From the NCBI GenBank assembly GCA_910577675.1, contig CAJTOR010000015.1, positions 20,892-84,891 of the forward strand: DNA of 64,000 bases, in the 5' to 3' direction. Source of the DNA: an uncultured Lachnospiraceae bacterium (GTDB lineage Bacteria > Bacillota > Clostridia > Lachnospirales > Lachnospiraceae). The position numbers and the translations under genes are program-made. Under the pieces are notes generated by a model. That model did no database searches, was not told where the DNA came from, and worked only from the letters and a program-made list of their open reading frames with translations. Shown here one piece after another: positions 52,800 to 62,037 of this stretch; within the stretch, counting starts at the first letter, position 1; every line of letters begins with the position of its first letter.

Positions 52800-54962
52800 C
52801 TATTTGATCGCAAGCCCGGTCAATTCACAAAATTCTTCCCTGGTAATCTCCTCAAAACCTGCAAGCTTCCCGTTTTCGCGCACACCCTTTAAATAAATAC
52901 CGTTATCCTCCACCGAAAGACCGTCCGTCATCACAACGCCGTTATCCCAAAAACCGGCAATCTTCTTTCCCTGATAAAGATAACTGTTCTCATCTGCGGT
53001 TATCCCGAACGCTTTATACGCCTTTAAAAATGCACCGTCAAATTTTCCATTTTCCACGCCCTCACCCTTCTGATCCGTTATATATTCCCCTTTTGCCTCC
53101 TCAAGTGTCATCACCCTGCTATCCTGGCTTATATCTGCTTGGTCGGATTTTGAAAAACTTGTCATAAAAACAGTGCCGTCCGAATCGGGCATTGAAATCA
53201 TGCCTCCATTTTTAATAAACTCCAGGTTTTCATCCAGATTGCGGCAGGCTTCCTCGATTCTTTTCTCGTCCCATTCAAACCAGCCCTCAGTCAGGTTATA
53301 ACCCCAATCTCCCAGCATGGAGCGATATTCTTCCTTCTGTTTTTTGGCATATTCCTGATATTGTTCGTAACTGTACCAGGTCTTATCCTTTTCAGGAAGC
53401 ACAAAATTATCAGGAAGCCCCGTCTGCTCATATCCTGTTATAAATTTTTTCTCGACCACTATATCCTCATCCTCCACAGTTGCCACTGCATCAGAACCGT
53501 CCATGTTTTCTGCGTGCTCCCTAAGTTCTTTGTTAATCTGCTCGATATCGGAAGCCTTTGCGCAAAGTTGCTCACCTCTGCTGTTTACAAGCGGTGTCCC
53601 GTCAGCGTTATAAACTGGGGATGGCTTTTCAACCTGGCTGCCATTTTTCACATCCCTGATTGAATCCTCAATCTCCTCAAGCATCCGGTCGGCATCTGCC
53701 CGGTCAAGTATCCCCTCCTTTAACTGCTGCAAAATCTTCTCACGCTCAATTTCCATTGCTTCTTCAAATTCTTCCAGCGTATAATATGCCGGTTCACAAA
53801 TATACTTTTTTGTTGTATCCCCGCCATTTGGAACGGTATTTTGCTGCGCACCCTGTTTTGTTTCATTAGGAAGCTGCTGCCCGTTCTTATTCTCTTTTGC
53901 CCCGGCAAATACAGTTGTTGTCCCCGCAACCAATATCACGGACATTGCCACACCAAATACTGTTGTTTTATTTAATTTCATAATAGCCTTCATCCTTTCT
54001 TTCACTGCATTTCCTCCGAAACCCGTCACGGTCGGCGAAAACATCCTCTTTTCTTCATAATTCAAAAGGGCAAGTGCATAATCTTTTTTCTTTCCATCCT
54101 CAAAGCGGCGTATTACCGCCTCGTCGCAGGAAAGTTCAATATCCCTGTTTGCAAGAAAATACATTGCAAGTACAAGGGGGTTGAACCAATGGAGAACCAC
54201 GGCAGCCGCCAACAGCCATTTGTAGAGAACATCAAGGCGGCGGATATGCACGACCTCATGCTCCAACACCATCCTGAGCTGCCTTACATTTTCCCATTCC
54301 GTGCTTTTCGGCAGAATAATAACCGGGGAGATGATTCCGCAGGTGACCGGCGCAAATAACTGGTCGCTGACTTTAACTTTCACCCTGCGGGAAATCATTG
54401 TCCGCCTAAGTGTCCTGTTTAGTTCCGGCAGGGGATATTCTAGCGGAAGTGCCTCCAGGTACAGTAATCTGGCGCGCAGATGGGATAACAGAAAATATGC
54501 GGAACCGGCAATCACACCGACAAACCAGATAATCCTGGCAATAAAGATTCCCCTCTTCCCATCCTTTAAAAAAACCATATTACCGGATGGTATTTCCTGT
54601 TCTGTCCTGCTTCCATTATCCTCCTGCCCATCCCCGTCTTTTACCTGATTTTGCCCGTAATTTTTATCCCGGTCAACCACATCCTTCTTCCCAGTTTCTT
54701 TATCACTTTCTGTTGGAAGAGTTTTTCCTTCCTCCGCCCCATTCGAATTCACAGATAAAAAACTTATAGTCTGCGAAATTCCACCTGGTACAGTAGCGGA
54801 AAACACCGGCACCGAATACGGGAGTAAAAGCCGCAAAATTACCACTGCCCACGCTGCCTGAAACGTAAATTTGGGCAGCCTGTGAAGCAAAAGTGCACGG
54901 AAAAGAATCAAAGCCGCAATGACTGCTGCTGCCAAAAATGACCGCTCAAATAATCCTGTCAT
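52800..54962 (-). CDS. BlaR1/MecR1-like M56 metalloprotease sensor
   Basis: The protein has 720 residues. It has four membrane helices in the first ~330 residues, with the cytoplasmic zinc motif HEVVHIRRLD (HExxH) and the family part NRDIELSCDEAVI. A further membrane helix (FGVAMSVILVAGTTTVFAG) is followed by an outer domain of about 330 acidic residues that is not a penicillin-binding domain, unlike BlaR1/MecR1. The signal is thus not expected to be a beta-lactam by sequence. It should cut the BlaI repressor. The start overlaps blaI by four bases. Confidence 0.85.
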   Translation of the reverse strand: MTGLFERSFLAAAVIAALILFRALLLHRLPKFTFQAAWAVVILRLLLPYSVPVFSATVPGGISQTISFLSVNSNGAEEGKTLPTESDKETGKKDVVDRDKNYGQNQVKDGDGQEDNGSRTEQEIPSGNMVFLKDGKRGIFIARIIWFVGVIAGSAYFLLSHLRARLLYLEALPLEYPLPELNRTLRRTMISRRVKVKVSDQLFAPVTCGIISPVIILPKSTEWENVRQLRMVLEHEVVHIRRLDVLYKWLLAAAVVLHWFNPLVLAMYFLANRDIELSCDEAVIRRFEDGKKKDYALALLNYEEKRMFSPTVTGFGGNAVKERMKAIMKLNKTTVFGVAMSVILVAGTTTVFAGAKENKNGQQLPNETKQGAQQNTVPNGGDTTKKYICEPAYYTLEEFEEAMEIEREKILQQLKEGILDRADADRMLEEIEDSIRDVKNGSQVEKPSPVYNADGTPLVNSRGEQLCAKASDIEQINKELREHAENMDGSDAVATVEDEDIVVEKKFITGYEQTGLPDNFVLPEKDKTWYSYEQYQEYAKKQKEEYRSMLGDWGYNLTEGWFEWDEKRIEEACRNLDENLEFIKNGGMISMPDSDGTVFMTSFSKSDQADISQDSRVMTLEEAKGEYITDQKGEGVENGKFDGAFLKAYKAFGITADENSYLYQGKKIAGFWDNGVVMTDGLSVEDNGIYLKGVRENGKLAGFEEITREEFCELTGLAIK

Positions 54963-55318
54963 TCCAAATCCTCCAAAAGCTTTTTTAGTTCCCCGATTTC
55001 CCCTTCCGTCAGGCGCTTGCTCCCAAGCAGGGATGCAACTAACTTATCCGCCCTCCCACCGTACATCCTCTCGAGCAGTTCGTCTGTTTCATACTCCTGC
55101 GCCTGCTTTCTTGTCACGAGCGCATGGCAGACAAAATTCGGTTCTGACCGCTCAATCGCCCCTTTATCGATACATTTTTTCAGAACAGTATAGGTGGTCG
55201 TCTTGCCCCAACCGACCTCCTCTTTCATCCGCTCCGCTATTCTTTTTGCTGTGCTGTCACCTTCCTCCCATAGAACCTGCATAATCCTCAACTCGGAATC
55301 ATAAAGCTTTATGTCCAT
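54959..55318 (-). CDS. BlaI/MecI-family repressor
   Basis: The protein has 119 residues with a winged helix (RIMQVLWEEGDSTAKRIAER, KTTTYTVLKKCIDKGAI) and a C-terminal dimer part with RKQAQEYETDELLERMYG, typical for BlaI/MecI. It should repress its own operon through the dyads at 55,404-55,455, which overlap the promoter. Cleavage by the M56 protein relieves repression. No beta-lactamase gene is nearby. Confidence 0.9.
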   Translation of the reverse strand: MDIKLYDSELRIMQVLWEEGDSTAKRIAERMKEEVGWGKTTTYTVLKKCIDKGAIERSEPNFVCHALVTRKQAQEYETDELLERMYGGRADKLVASLLGSKRLTEGEIGELKKLLEDLE

Positions 55319-55403
55319 TTCCTACCTCTTTTCTTACAGACCGCAAGGTAATTTGCAGTGCTGTATAAATTTGTTTGAGAGTGCGCTCCTCCCAAACCCA
55401 CTT

Positions 55404-55462
55404 GTTCGATTGCAATAGAACGGTTACAAGTTCATTCTATCGCAATCGAATGAACTTGTCAA
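55404..55462 (-). promoter_or_regulatory. Promoter with two operator dyads for blaI-M56
   Basis: On the minus strand TTGACA (55457-55462), 17-base spacer and TAGAAT (55434-55439). A 26-bp near-palindrome GTTCATTC...GAATGAAC (55430-55455) covers the spacer and -10, and a second 18-bp dyad GTTC.ATTGCAAT.GAAC (55404-55421) follows. Repressor binding would block the polymerase. Confidence 0.85.
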
Positions 55463-55593
55463 GAGTTTTTTTAGAAAGATTTTAAATGGAATCTGTTTGC
55501 GGACAGCGCTTTCATACTCTTTGTGAAGAAAAAAGCATCAGCTTTTTAAAAGGGAGATATAGAATTTTATTGTGTTATTGTCAAGTTTTCCAT

Positions 55594-55622
55594 TTGACAT
55601 TTTATTTTTCCGGTGTTATCAT
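55594..55622 (+). promoter_or_regulatory. Strong promoter upstream of the RNA-repair genes
   Basis: TTGACA (55594-55599), 17-base spacer, TATCAT (55617-55622) with TG before it. It lies 504 bases before the ligase start codon, leaving a long leader. Confidence 0.6.
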
Positions 55623-55628
55623 AAAAAA

Positions 55629-56009
55629 GAATTAACTGGATATATAAATAGAATTTTGTTTGTAGCTTATAGTGTATTAAACCGCCAATTGTAGTTTGAT
55701 AAAAGCGGTTTGATATCCCCAATTACATTTTGTACTTTTTGTTATGCGGCCGTGCAAATCTATCCGCCCCCGCATCGCTTTTAAATACAGTAAAATATTA
55801 TACTGCTGATTGGAGGCTCCCATGTAATCCGAATTCTAACAAAAAAATCGTACAGACAGAGTGCCGGAGATTTTTTCCGGGGCTGTAGTTTTTGTACCTG
55901 TTTTTTGGTCAGAATGCGGAAAAGGCGTTGAAACTTCTTACAAGGGGAATTCCTATGCGGTATAACCATCTTGTGCCGTGCCGGGATTTATTCCCCCATG
56001 GCATTTTTT
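55629..56009 (+). ncRNA. Possible non-coding RNA before the RNA-repair genes
   Basis: Between the promoter at 55,594 and a terminator-like hairpin at 55,979-56,009 lie about 380 bases without a credible protein. Stems include AAACCGC/GCGGTTT (55679-55711) and GCCGGA/TCCGG (about 55,863-55,882). GGAGG at 55812-55816 is followed by ATG TAA (55822-55827), a start-stop minigene. The next 110 bases lead into the ligase gene. Whether this is a leader or a separate RNA is unknown. Confidence 0.35.
55979..56009 (+). terminator. Terminator-like hairpin in the RNA-repair leader
   Basis: TGCCGGG...CCC..TGGCA forms a stem with a small bulge and six T follow (56004-56009). Moderate quality. Confidence 0.5.
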
Positions 56010-56125
56010 CTTTTTCGTTTCTGGCTTAAAACTTTCTTATTTGGGGCAATATCCGGTGCATTTATTTTACTGGCACCGTTTATCTGCCTTTCATATTGTT
56101 TTCATATCAGAATGGAGGAATAATC

Positions 56126-56941
56126 ATGGAGCAACTATTTAAATACCCGCGCACCAGACATCTTGAAGGTTCTAGAAAACAGGCGGGGGACGAGGATTTA
56201 GCATGTGTGGGATTCGGGGAAATTGAGGGGAAATACCTTGTTTTAGAGGAAAAAGTAGACGGGGCGAACTGTGGGATCAGCTTTAATTCCGATAAAAAAA
56301 TGCTCCTGCAAAGCCGCGGACATTATCTGACCGGCGGGTACGGGGAACGTCAGTTTGACTTATTTAAACTCTGGGCAGGATGTTTTGAATCACAGCTTTA
56401 TTTACTGCTTTCTGACCGTTATATACTGTACGGGGAATGGCTGTACGCAAAACACACGGTTTTTTATGACCGGCTCCCCCACTATTTTATGGAGTTTGAT
56501 ATTTATGACCGGGAGGAGAAAAAATTTTTCTCCACAAAAAAACGCAGGGATTTCCTTAAAGATACCCCGTTTATCCACTCCGTGCGCGTGCTTGCCGAGG
56601 GATATTTTAAAAGTGTGGACGAGATTGCGGGGTTTATTGGAAACAGTCTTTTTATATCGGAAAACCGGAAAGAAAATTTCCTTTCACAATGTAAAAAGGG
56701 GAACGCGAAACCGGAGCTTGCGCTGGCGCAAACCGACCTTAGCGGGATAATGGAAGGAATCTATATCAAAGTGGAAGATGGGGACTATGTGACTGACCGG
56801 CTAAAATATGTAAGAGGGTCTTTTCTCAATACCATCCTCGATTCAAAAACCCACTGGATGAACCGTCCGCTTGTTGCAAACCTTCTGGCGGATGGCGCGG
56901 ATCTCTTCGACAGCAAAAAGGGGGTATGCGGGGATGAGTGA
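56126..56941 (+). CDS. ATP-dependent RNA ligase
   Basis: The product has 271 residues from the ATG at 56126, behind GGAGG. Nucleotidyltransferase motif I is EEKVDGANCG, with Lys43 as the probable AMP-accepting residue. Motif IV is GIYIKVEDG and motif V DRLKYVRG. This is a Rnl-type ligase of the RNA_ligase family (PF09414-like). It joins RNA 3'-OH and 5'-phosphate ends. It overlaps the next gene, an HD-polynucleotide kinase, by eight bases, so the two enzymes form an RNA-repair cassette in which the kinase/phosphatase prepares ends for the ligase. Confidence 0.88.
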   Translation: MEQLFKYPRTRHLEGSRKQAGDEDLACVGFGEIEGKYLVLEEKVDGANCGISFNSDKKMLLQSRGHYLTGGYGERQFDLFKLWAGCFESQLYLLLSDRYILYGEWLYAKHTVFYDRLPHYFMEFDIYDREEKKFFSTKKRRDFLKDTPFIHSVRVLAEGYFKSVDEIAGFIGNSLFISENRKENFLSQCKKGNAKPELALAQTDLSGIMEGIYIKVEDGDYVTDRLKYVRGSFLNTILDSKTHWMNRPLVANLLADGADLFDSKKGVCGDE

Positions 56942-58115
56942 AACTATTTTAAAAACAATCCGCCGTGACAGTTTTTCATTCGAGGCGCTTGCTGCCGGTT
57001 ATCCGGAACTCCTTTTGCTAAAACAAGTCCCGCAAAACCCCGCCTACCATGCCGAAGGTGATGTTTACTGCCATACCGGTCTGGTTTGCGAAGCGCTTTT
57101 AAGTCTGCCAGAATGGCAGACTTTAAGCGGCGTGGAGCAGGAACTGCTGTTCCTTGCCGCCGCCTTCCACGATATCGGAAAAATAACCTGCACCAAATAC
57201 GAGGATGGAATCCCGGTATCGCCAAAGCATACAATTTCCGGCTCAAAACTATTCCGCAGGATCGCCTACCGGGAGGCGGAACGTTTTTCATTAAGCTTCT
57301 CTGAGCGGGAATTTGTCGCAAACGCCATTCGCTATCACGGCTTGCCCGTATGGTTCTTTAAAAAATCCCGCCCGGAAGCCGAGCTGTTGCGGGCGGCAGA
57401 ATGCATTCCGCTGCGGCTTTTGTACCTGCTCGCAAAGGCGGATGTACTTGGAAGGCAGACTGCTTCCGCCGACGACCTGGCGGGGCAGGTGGAATGGTTT
57501 GCGGAATATGCGCAGGAATTGAACGTGCTTAACCATCCATACCCCTTTGCAAACCCGTATACACGAGCCTGCTTCTTCCAACAGGATGATCTGTGGCAGG
57601 GTTCAGCACTCTATGACAACACGGAATTTGACGTAACCCTGCTTTCCGGACTGCCCCTTTCCGGGAAGGATTACTGGATTATGGAAAATAATTCACGGGG
57701 AGATAACAATCTCCCCGTGATCTCCCTGGACCAGCTCAGGGAAGAAAGAAAACTGCCGCCCACAAAGGATTCCGGCAAGATCGCCCACGCTGCGCTTGTG
57801 CAGGCAAAAGGCTTCCTTTCCAAAAAGCAGCCCTTTATCTGGAACGCCACCAACCTCCTATTAGAAACCCGCAGGAAATTAGTTAAGCTTTTTTCGGACT
57901 ATCACGCCAGGGTACGCATCCTCTATCTTGAAGTCCCCTACAAAGAACTGCTTGCGCGCAACCATATAAGAAAACGCCATATCCCCGAAAATGTCTTAGA
58001 AACCATGATCCAGAAACTGGAAATTCCCGCCCCCTGGGAATCCTACACTCCAGAATACCAAACCCGCACACACAACCCCCAAAAAACACAAGCTCCCCCC
58101 ACCCCCTATCTTTAG
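56934..58115 (+). CDS. HD phosphohydrolase-polynucleotide kinase fusion (HD-Pnk)
   Basis: The product has 393 residues from the ATG at 56934. The HD domain (about 35-200) has HTGLV, FHDIGK (His79, Asp80) and KHTISGSKLF. A P-loop kinase domain (about 235-393) has GLPLSGKD near residue 240, in which the usual Ser/Thr after Lys is Asp, and the arginine-rich lid RNHIRKRHIPENV. The architecture matches HD-Pnk proteins known to heal 3'-phosphate and 5'-OH RNA ends in other bacteria. The gene overlaps the ligase gene by eight bases. A 21-bp hairpin follows directly. Confidence 0.85.
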   Translation: MSETILKTIRRDSFSFEALAAGYPELLLLKQVPQNPAYHAEGDVYCHTGLVCEALLSLPEWQTLSGVEQELLFLAAAFHDIGKITCTKYEDGIPVSPKHTISGSKLFRRIAYREAERFSLSFSEREFVANAIRYHGLPVWFFKKSRPEAELLRAAECIPLRLLYLLAKADVLGRQTASADDLAGQVEWFAEYAQELNVLNHPYPFANPYTRACFFQQDDLWQGSALYDNTEFDVTLLSGLPLSGKDYWIMENNSRGDNNLPVISLDQLREERKLPPTKDSGKIAHAALVQAKGFLSKKQPFIWNATNLLLETRRKLVKLFSDYHARVRILYLEVPYKELLARNHIRKRHIPENVLETMIQKLEIPAPWESYTPEYQTRTHNPQKTQAPPTPYL

Positions 58116-58124
58116 CCCCCTACC

Positions 58125-58171
58125 GGAAGAATGGAGAATGAACCCCCTAAGGGTTCATTCTCCATTCTTCC
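58125..58171. terminator. Perfect 21-bp hairpin after the RNA-repair genes
   Basis: The arms 58125-58145 and 58151-58171 match perfectly with a five-base loop. It lacks a T-run. Its length is unusual for a terminator. Confidence 0.7.
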
Positions 58172-58229
58172 ATGTGAAAGGGGTATCCTCCTCCCCCTCC
58201 ACCATCCTCACGCCCCTTTCACATTTTTC
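58172..58229 (+). terminator. Second terminator before the nuclease genes
   Basis: ATGTGAAAGGGG (58172-58183) pairs with CCCCTTTCACAT (58213-58224) and TTTTT follows. It overlaps the 3' end of the minus-strand AAA gene. Confidence 0.6.
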
Positions 58230-60940
58230 ACATTTCTTGCCGCACTGCACGTAAAGTATATTATCTGGTACTCCTTTGAAACTTCCAAAAGAAATTCCCC
58301 ACCCGCCAAAACTTTGCTATCATCAAGGTTCACAAAGGGATCATCCATAATCAGCACCGGCTTTTCCTGCGGATACATGGCATCGACAAAAGCCACCCGC
58401 AGGGCAATTCCAAGAAGATCGCGAAGACCGCGGCTTAATGTGCCCGCAGACCGCTGCCTGCCGCATTCCTCAACGGATATGGCTGTGTTGGCATCGATGC
58501 GGAAATGCTGTGCAGGTTCTTTTGCAAGCAGTTCATAGTACCTTCCAAATTTCTCAAGCATTGGTCCCGCATACTTTGCCGTCATGGTTTCCTTTGCCGT
58601 TAAAAGCTTCTCCCTCGCTTTCAACACAAGGTTATATTTTTTCTGCTGCACTTCCTGCAGCTCCTTTAACTGCAAAAGTTTAACCCTGTTTTCCTCCCAG
58701 GCTCCGTACTGTTCCTGCAATTCATCAAGCGCCCTCTGGTTCTTTGTCCCTTCCTCCCACACCCGCTCCAACTCCCCGTTTAACATAAGAATGGATTCGT
58801 GGATTTCTTCAAGCGACGGAAGAGAATCTTCTTCCTCTAACAAAGGCTCCTCCGTATTCGAACCTTCCTGCTTCTTATCCTCCTCCGGTAAAATACCATT
58901 CCCACCCTGCAAATCTTCCCCCCCGACAGAAATATTCTTACGCAGAACAGGGTTCATTTCTTCAAACTGCCCAAGTTTAGAAACAGCGTGCTCGTAAGCC
59001 TTTTCCGCATTCTCACAATCATCCGCCGCATCCTTTATATCATTAAGCTGCGCGGAAACATTGCGCTCCGGCACAAAACCGTACTCCTCATAAAATGCGA
59101 CAATCCCGGAACGGATCTGCTCGTAACTCTCTTTTGCTTCTTCCAATTTTTCCCATTTATCAGCCAGAGCCGCATATGTTGCGGCACGTTCTTTCAATGT
59201 ATATAATGCCTTAACATAATCCGTCTGCGGCGTAACCTCCATATACTTACACAGAAACGCTGCGATATCACGCTCCCGGGAAGGAGTATCCTCCTCCCCC
59301 GAAGTTTCATTTTCCGCTTTTTTCCTGAGATTCTGGTACTCGGCAGCCTCCATCATAATCTCCTGTAGGGCAAGCTCAACCTCCCGTTCATCCCCGTTCC
59401 CAAACTGCCTGCCGTGCTCCGCCAGATAATTGGCAGTGCGCTCGTCCACCCGCTCAATAAAAGCCGTATCCTCCTTAATGATCCGCACCAGGTTCTCCAT
59501 CTCCGGCGTTCCCCGCATATCTTCCATAAAGCCGATCATTACCTTTTTGTGGATGCTGACCGCCGTGATTACAAGCCCTAACACCGCAAGCACAGTCCCC
59601 GGAAGAATGGAGTACATCCAGGCTGCCACAATCCCGACTGCCATCAAAAAGATACCTGCCACAAAAAGGATAGTATACTTTTTGTCCGGTGGATTTTTCT
59701 CCGATGTATTTTCGTACAGCGAAGCCAGGGCTTCCTGGTTTTGCGGCAATGTTTCTTTTTTCTGGTTGCGCTGCGCCCAGCCCGCCGCAACTGCCAAAGC
59801 ATTCCCGCCCCCGTCAGGAAAATATGGGGCAAGCTCGTTTAGCCTTTCCCTCTCCGCTGTACTTAGCCGCTTTCCATCTTCCCCTGCGCGGCTTTGCCCG
59901 GAAGCCGCCTTAATATATTCTTCAAGCTCGTCCGCCCGCGGCACTTCATCAGAAAATATTTCCTCTAGGGATGAGAGTTCTTCATTTTCCTCCTGGCTAA
60001 ACCAGTAAAGTTTCACTCTCTCATAGGTTTTGCCAAGCTCGGCGCACTGTATAATCTGCTCTTTTATCAGGGATTTTTCCGGGACTTCCCCCGAAAAGCG
60101 CCCCCTTGCTTCCTCCCATTCCCTCTTTTTCTCAACAACCGCCGCCTTTAAGCGCCGCCACTCCGCCTCCTTTACACAGGCGGACTGTCTGTGTGAAACA
60201 TATTCCTGTAGCTTTCCCGCTTCCCTCAACTGCTCTTTTAAAGTATTGTATGTTTCTTCCTGCTGCTGTATCCTGTCCCGGTAAAGGGCAATATCATCCC
60301 CGATTCCCTCCCCTTCCCTGAAAATCCTCTCGCACTGGGCAATCTCCTCCCTGCGCTTTGCAAGCAGTCCCGAGGCGCGGGAAGGGTTTAGGGCGCGCAG
60401 GACTTCCGTAAGCTTTGTGTTCGCCGCGTCAAAACTATCAAGGTCATTAACCTGCTTCGTCAGGTTCCCGAGTTTTGCGTTGATATCGTCCGTCGGTTGG
60501 GTTTCGCATTCCCCCTGGCTGATAAAAGCCGTGCGCAGGAACGATTCCCGGTCAACCAAAAAAATCTCCTCACCGATTTTTTTGCTGTAATCCCCCGAGG
60601 GCAGATTGGTTTTAACGTCGCGCAGTTCAAATTCGTCCGCCTGCTCCCTGTCATGAAAAATCCGCGAAACCTCATATTGTTTCCCCTTTATTTCAAAGAC
60701 AAGCTGTCCACCAAATACCCCACCCTGCCAGGGTCTATATTTTTTCCGTTCATTCTCAAGCAGATTTTTCTTCCGATCCCCATCAAGCCCGTAAAACATT
60801 GCCCGGATAAAAGCGGCAAAAGTACTCTTCCCCCAGCCGTTATCCTCACATATTATATTAAGCCCCCCGGAAAACTCACAGGAAAAATCCGAAAGTTTCC
60901 CAAAATTTTCGATATGGCAGGAAATTAATCTCATGCTCAC
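58208..60940 (-). CDS. YhaN/SbcC-like SMC-type ATPase
   Basis: The protein has 910 residues. Walker A EDNGWGKSTFAAFI near residue 35 and the paired signature TLSRGLRDLLGIAL plus Walker B VLIMDDPFVNLDDSK near 870 define a Rad50/SbcC-type ATPase head. Long coiled coils lie between. Two membrane helices (FVAGIFLMAVGIVAAWMYS, VLAVLGLVITAVSI) sit in the middle, as in YhaN. The start is a GTG at 60940 overlapping the nuclease stop (GTGA) or an ATG six bases inside. Works with the Mre11-like gene before it in DNA end processing, probably at the membrane. Confidence 0.88.
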   Translation of the reverse strand: MSMRLISCHIENFGKLSDFSCEFSGGLNIICEDNGWGKSTFAAFIRAMFYGLDGDRKKNLLENERKKYRPWQGGVFGGQLVFEIKGKQYEVSRIFHDREQADEFELRDVKTNLPSGDYSKKIGEEIFLVDRESFLRTAFISQGECETQPTDDINAKLGNLTKQVNDLDSFDAANTKLTEVLRALNPSRASGLLAKRREEIAQCERIFREGEGIGDDIALYRDRIQQQEETYNTLKEQLREAGKLQEYVSHRQSACVKEAEWRRLKAAVVEKKREWEEARGRFSGEVPEKSLIKEQIIQCAELGKTYERVKLYWFSQEENEELSSLEEIFSDEVPRADELEEYIKAASGQSRAGEDGKRLSTAERERLNELAPYFPDGGGNALAVAAGWAQRNQKKETLPQNQEALASLYENTSEKNPPDKKYTILFVAGIFLMAVGIVAAWMYSILPGTVLAVLGLVITAVSIHKKVMIGFMEDMRGTPEMENLVRIIKEDTAFIERVDERTANYLAEHGRQFGNGDEREVELALQEIMMEAAEYQNLRKKAENETSGEEDTPSRERDIAAFLCKYMEVTPQTDYVKALYTLKERAATYAALADKWEKLEEAKESYEQIRSGIVAFYEEYGFVPERNVSAQLNDIKDAADDCENAEKAYEHAVSKLGQFEEMNPVLRKNISVGGEDLQGGNGILPEEDKKQEGSNTEEPLLEEEDSLPSLEEIHESILMLNGELERVWEEGTKNQRALDELQEQYGAWEENRVKLLQLKELQEVQQKKYNLVLKAREKLLTAKETMTAKYAGPMLEKFGRYYELLAKEPAQHFRIDANTAISVEECGRQRSAGTLSRGLRDLLGIALRVAFVDAMYPQEKPVLIMDDPFVNLDDSKVLAGGEFLLEVSKEYQIIYFTCSAARNVKNVKGA

Positions 60941-62037
60941 TGTACCTCCTCCCCCGCAATAGCCTGCAAACCATAGCGGATAATCGTTTTCTTATCTTCC
61001 TGCCGTATCGTAGAATCCGCCATGACCTGGCGGACAAATTCCCCTTTAAGGGAACAGTCAAGCTGGTAATCCCCCTCGTTTATATCGAGGATGGTTTCAT
61101 CACATACCTTTACATAGTAATAACAGTTTGAAAACCTCGCGGTAAAATAGGACAGATCCTTTTCACACGCAACATCCACCTTCCCCGTAAACACAAGCTT
61201 TATAAAATCCGTTTCAGCACATCCGGCATCCATCAATGCTTCCTCCGCCCGCTCCGCCATCTGTGCGCTTGTAAGGCAGCCTGTCACATCCACTTCCACC
61301 AAGTAAAGCAGCCTTCTGGCAAACGGGACAAATTCACGCGTAAAATGCCCGCTTTCTGTATCCACGTCAAGAAGTACAAAACCATGTTCCCCGCACTCAT
61401 CAAATCCCCTGCCCTCAAGGCAGCCCGGGTAACAGTAAATCCCGCGGCTATCAAGAGCCGCTTCCTTATATGTATGGACATGGCCGAGCGCCAGATAATC
61501 AATCCCCTGATTTTGCAATGCTTTCAGGTTGATAATCTCCGTTTTATCCTTTGCGCTGCCAAAAGCCTCCTGCCCGTGCAATATTACAATATTAAATTTA
61601 TTATAATCCAGGTCAAGTTCCCCGTAGACCGAGGCAGCATCCGCAGCCGGAAATTCAATCCCGGAAATCGCTATATTTGCATTATCAAGATAATAAGTCT
61701 GCCATTGTGAAGAAAAAGTTTTTAAATTGTCAGGCTGCCCCTCCCCTCCCCATAGAACAACACCCTGGTCATGGTTGCCCCGAAGATAATAAAAACTGAT
61801 ATCGGGATGGCGGGTAATTTCATGGAGTACGGTATTCCTTGCAGTTGCTAAGGTAATCTTAGTATCAAAGAGGTCACCCGCAATCAGTATGGCTTCCACA
61901 GCGTTTTCCTTGGCGTAAGCCACCATCCTCACAAAAGTATCTAAAAGTTCCGCCCTGCGTTCCTTCGCACTTTCCTGACTTAGGTTTGCATTTAATTTTG
62001 AATCGAAATGCAGGTCTGCACAGTGAATTAATTTCAT
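60937..62037 (-). CDS. Mre11/SbcD/YhaO-like nuclease
   Basis: The protein has 366 residues with the calcineurin-like phosphoesterase motifs: IHCADLHFDS, LIAGDLFD, YYLRGNHDQG and GHVHTYKEA. The C-terminal part is the partner-binding region. It overlaps its SMC-type partner by four bases. The pair should act on DNA ends in repair. No AddAB or Ku genes are close. About 130 bases upstream, the DNA composition changes towards the element to the right. Confidence 0.88.
   Translation of the reverse strand: MKLIHCADLHFDSKLNANLSQESAKERRAELLDTFVRMVAYAKENAVEAILIAGDLFDTKITLATARNTVLHEITRHPDISFYYLRGNHDQGVVLWGGEGQPDNLKTFSSQWQTYYLDNANIAISGIEFPAADAASVYGELDLDYNKFNIVILHGQEAFGSAKDKTEIINLKALQNQGIDYLALGHVHTYKEAALDSRGIYCYPGCLEGRGFDECGEHGFVLLDVDTESGHFTREFVPFARRLLYLVEVDVTGCLTSAQMAERAEEALMDAGCAETDFIKLVFTGKVDVACEKDLSYFTARFSNCYYYVKVCDETILDINEGDYQLDCSLKGEFVRQVMADSTIRQEDKKTIIRYGLQAIAGEEVQ

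Noticed and set aside
52800..55318. Beta-lactam resistance operon
   Set aside because: BlaI and M56 are present but the sensor lacks a penicillin-binding domain and no beta-lactamase or PBP2a gene is adjacent
55781..55969. 62-codon minus-strand frame in the RNA-repair leader
   Set aside because: No ribosome site, unlikely composition and overlap with stems and promoter-like sites
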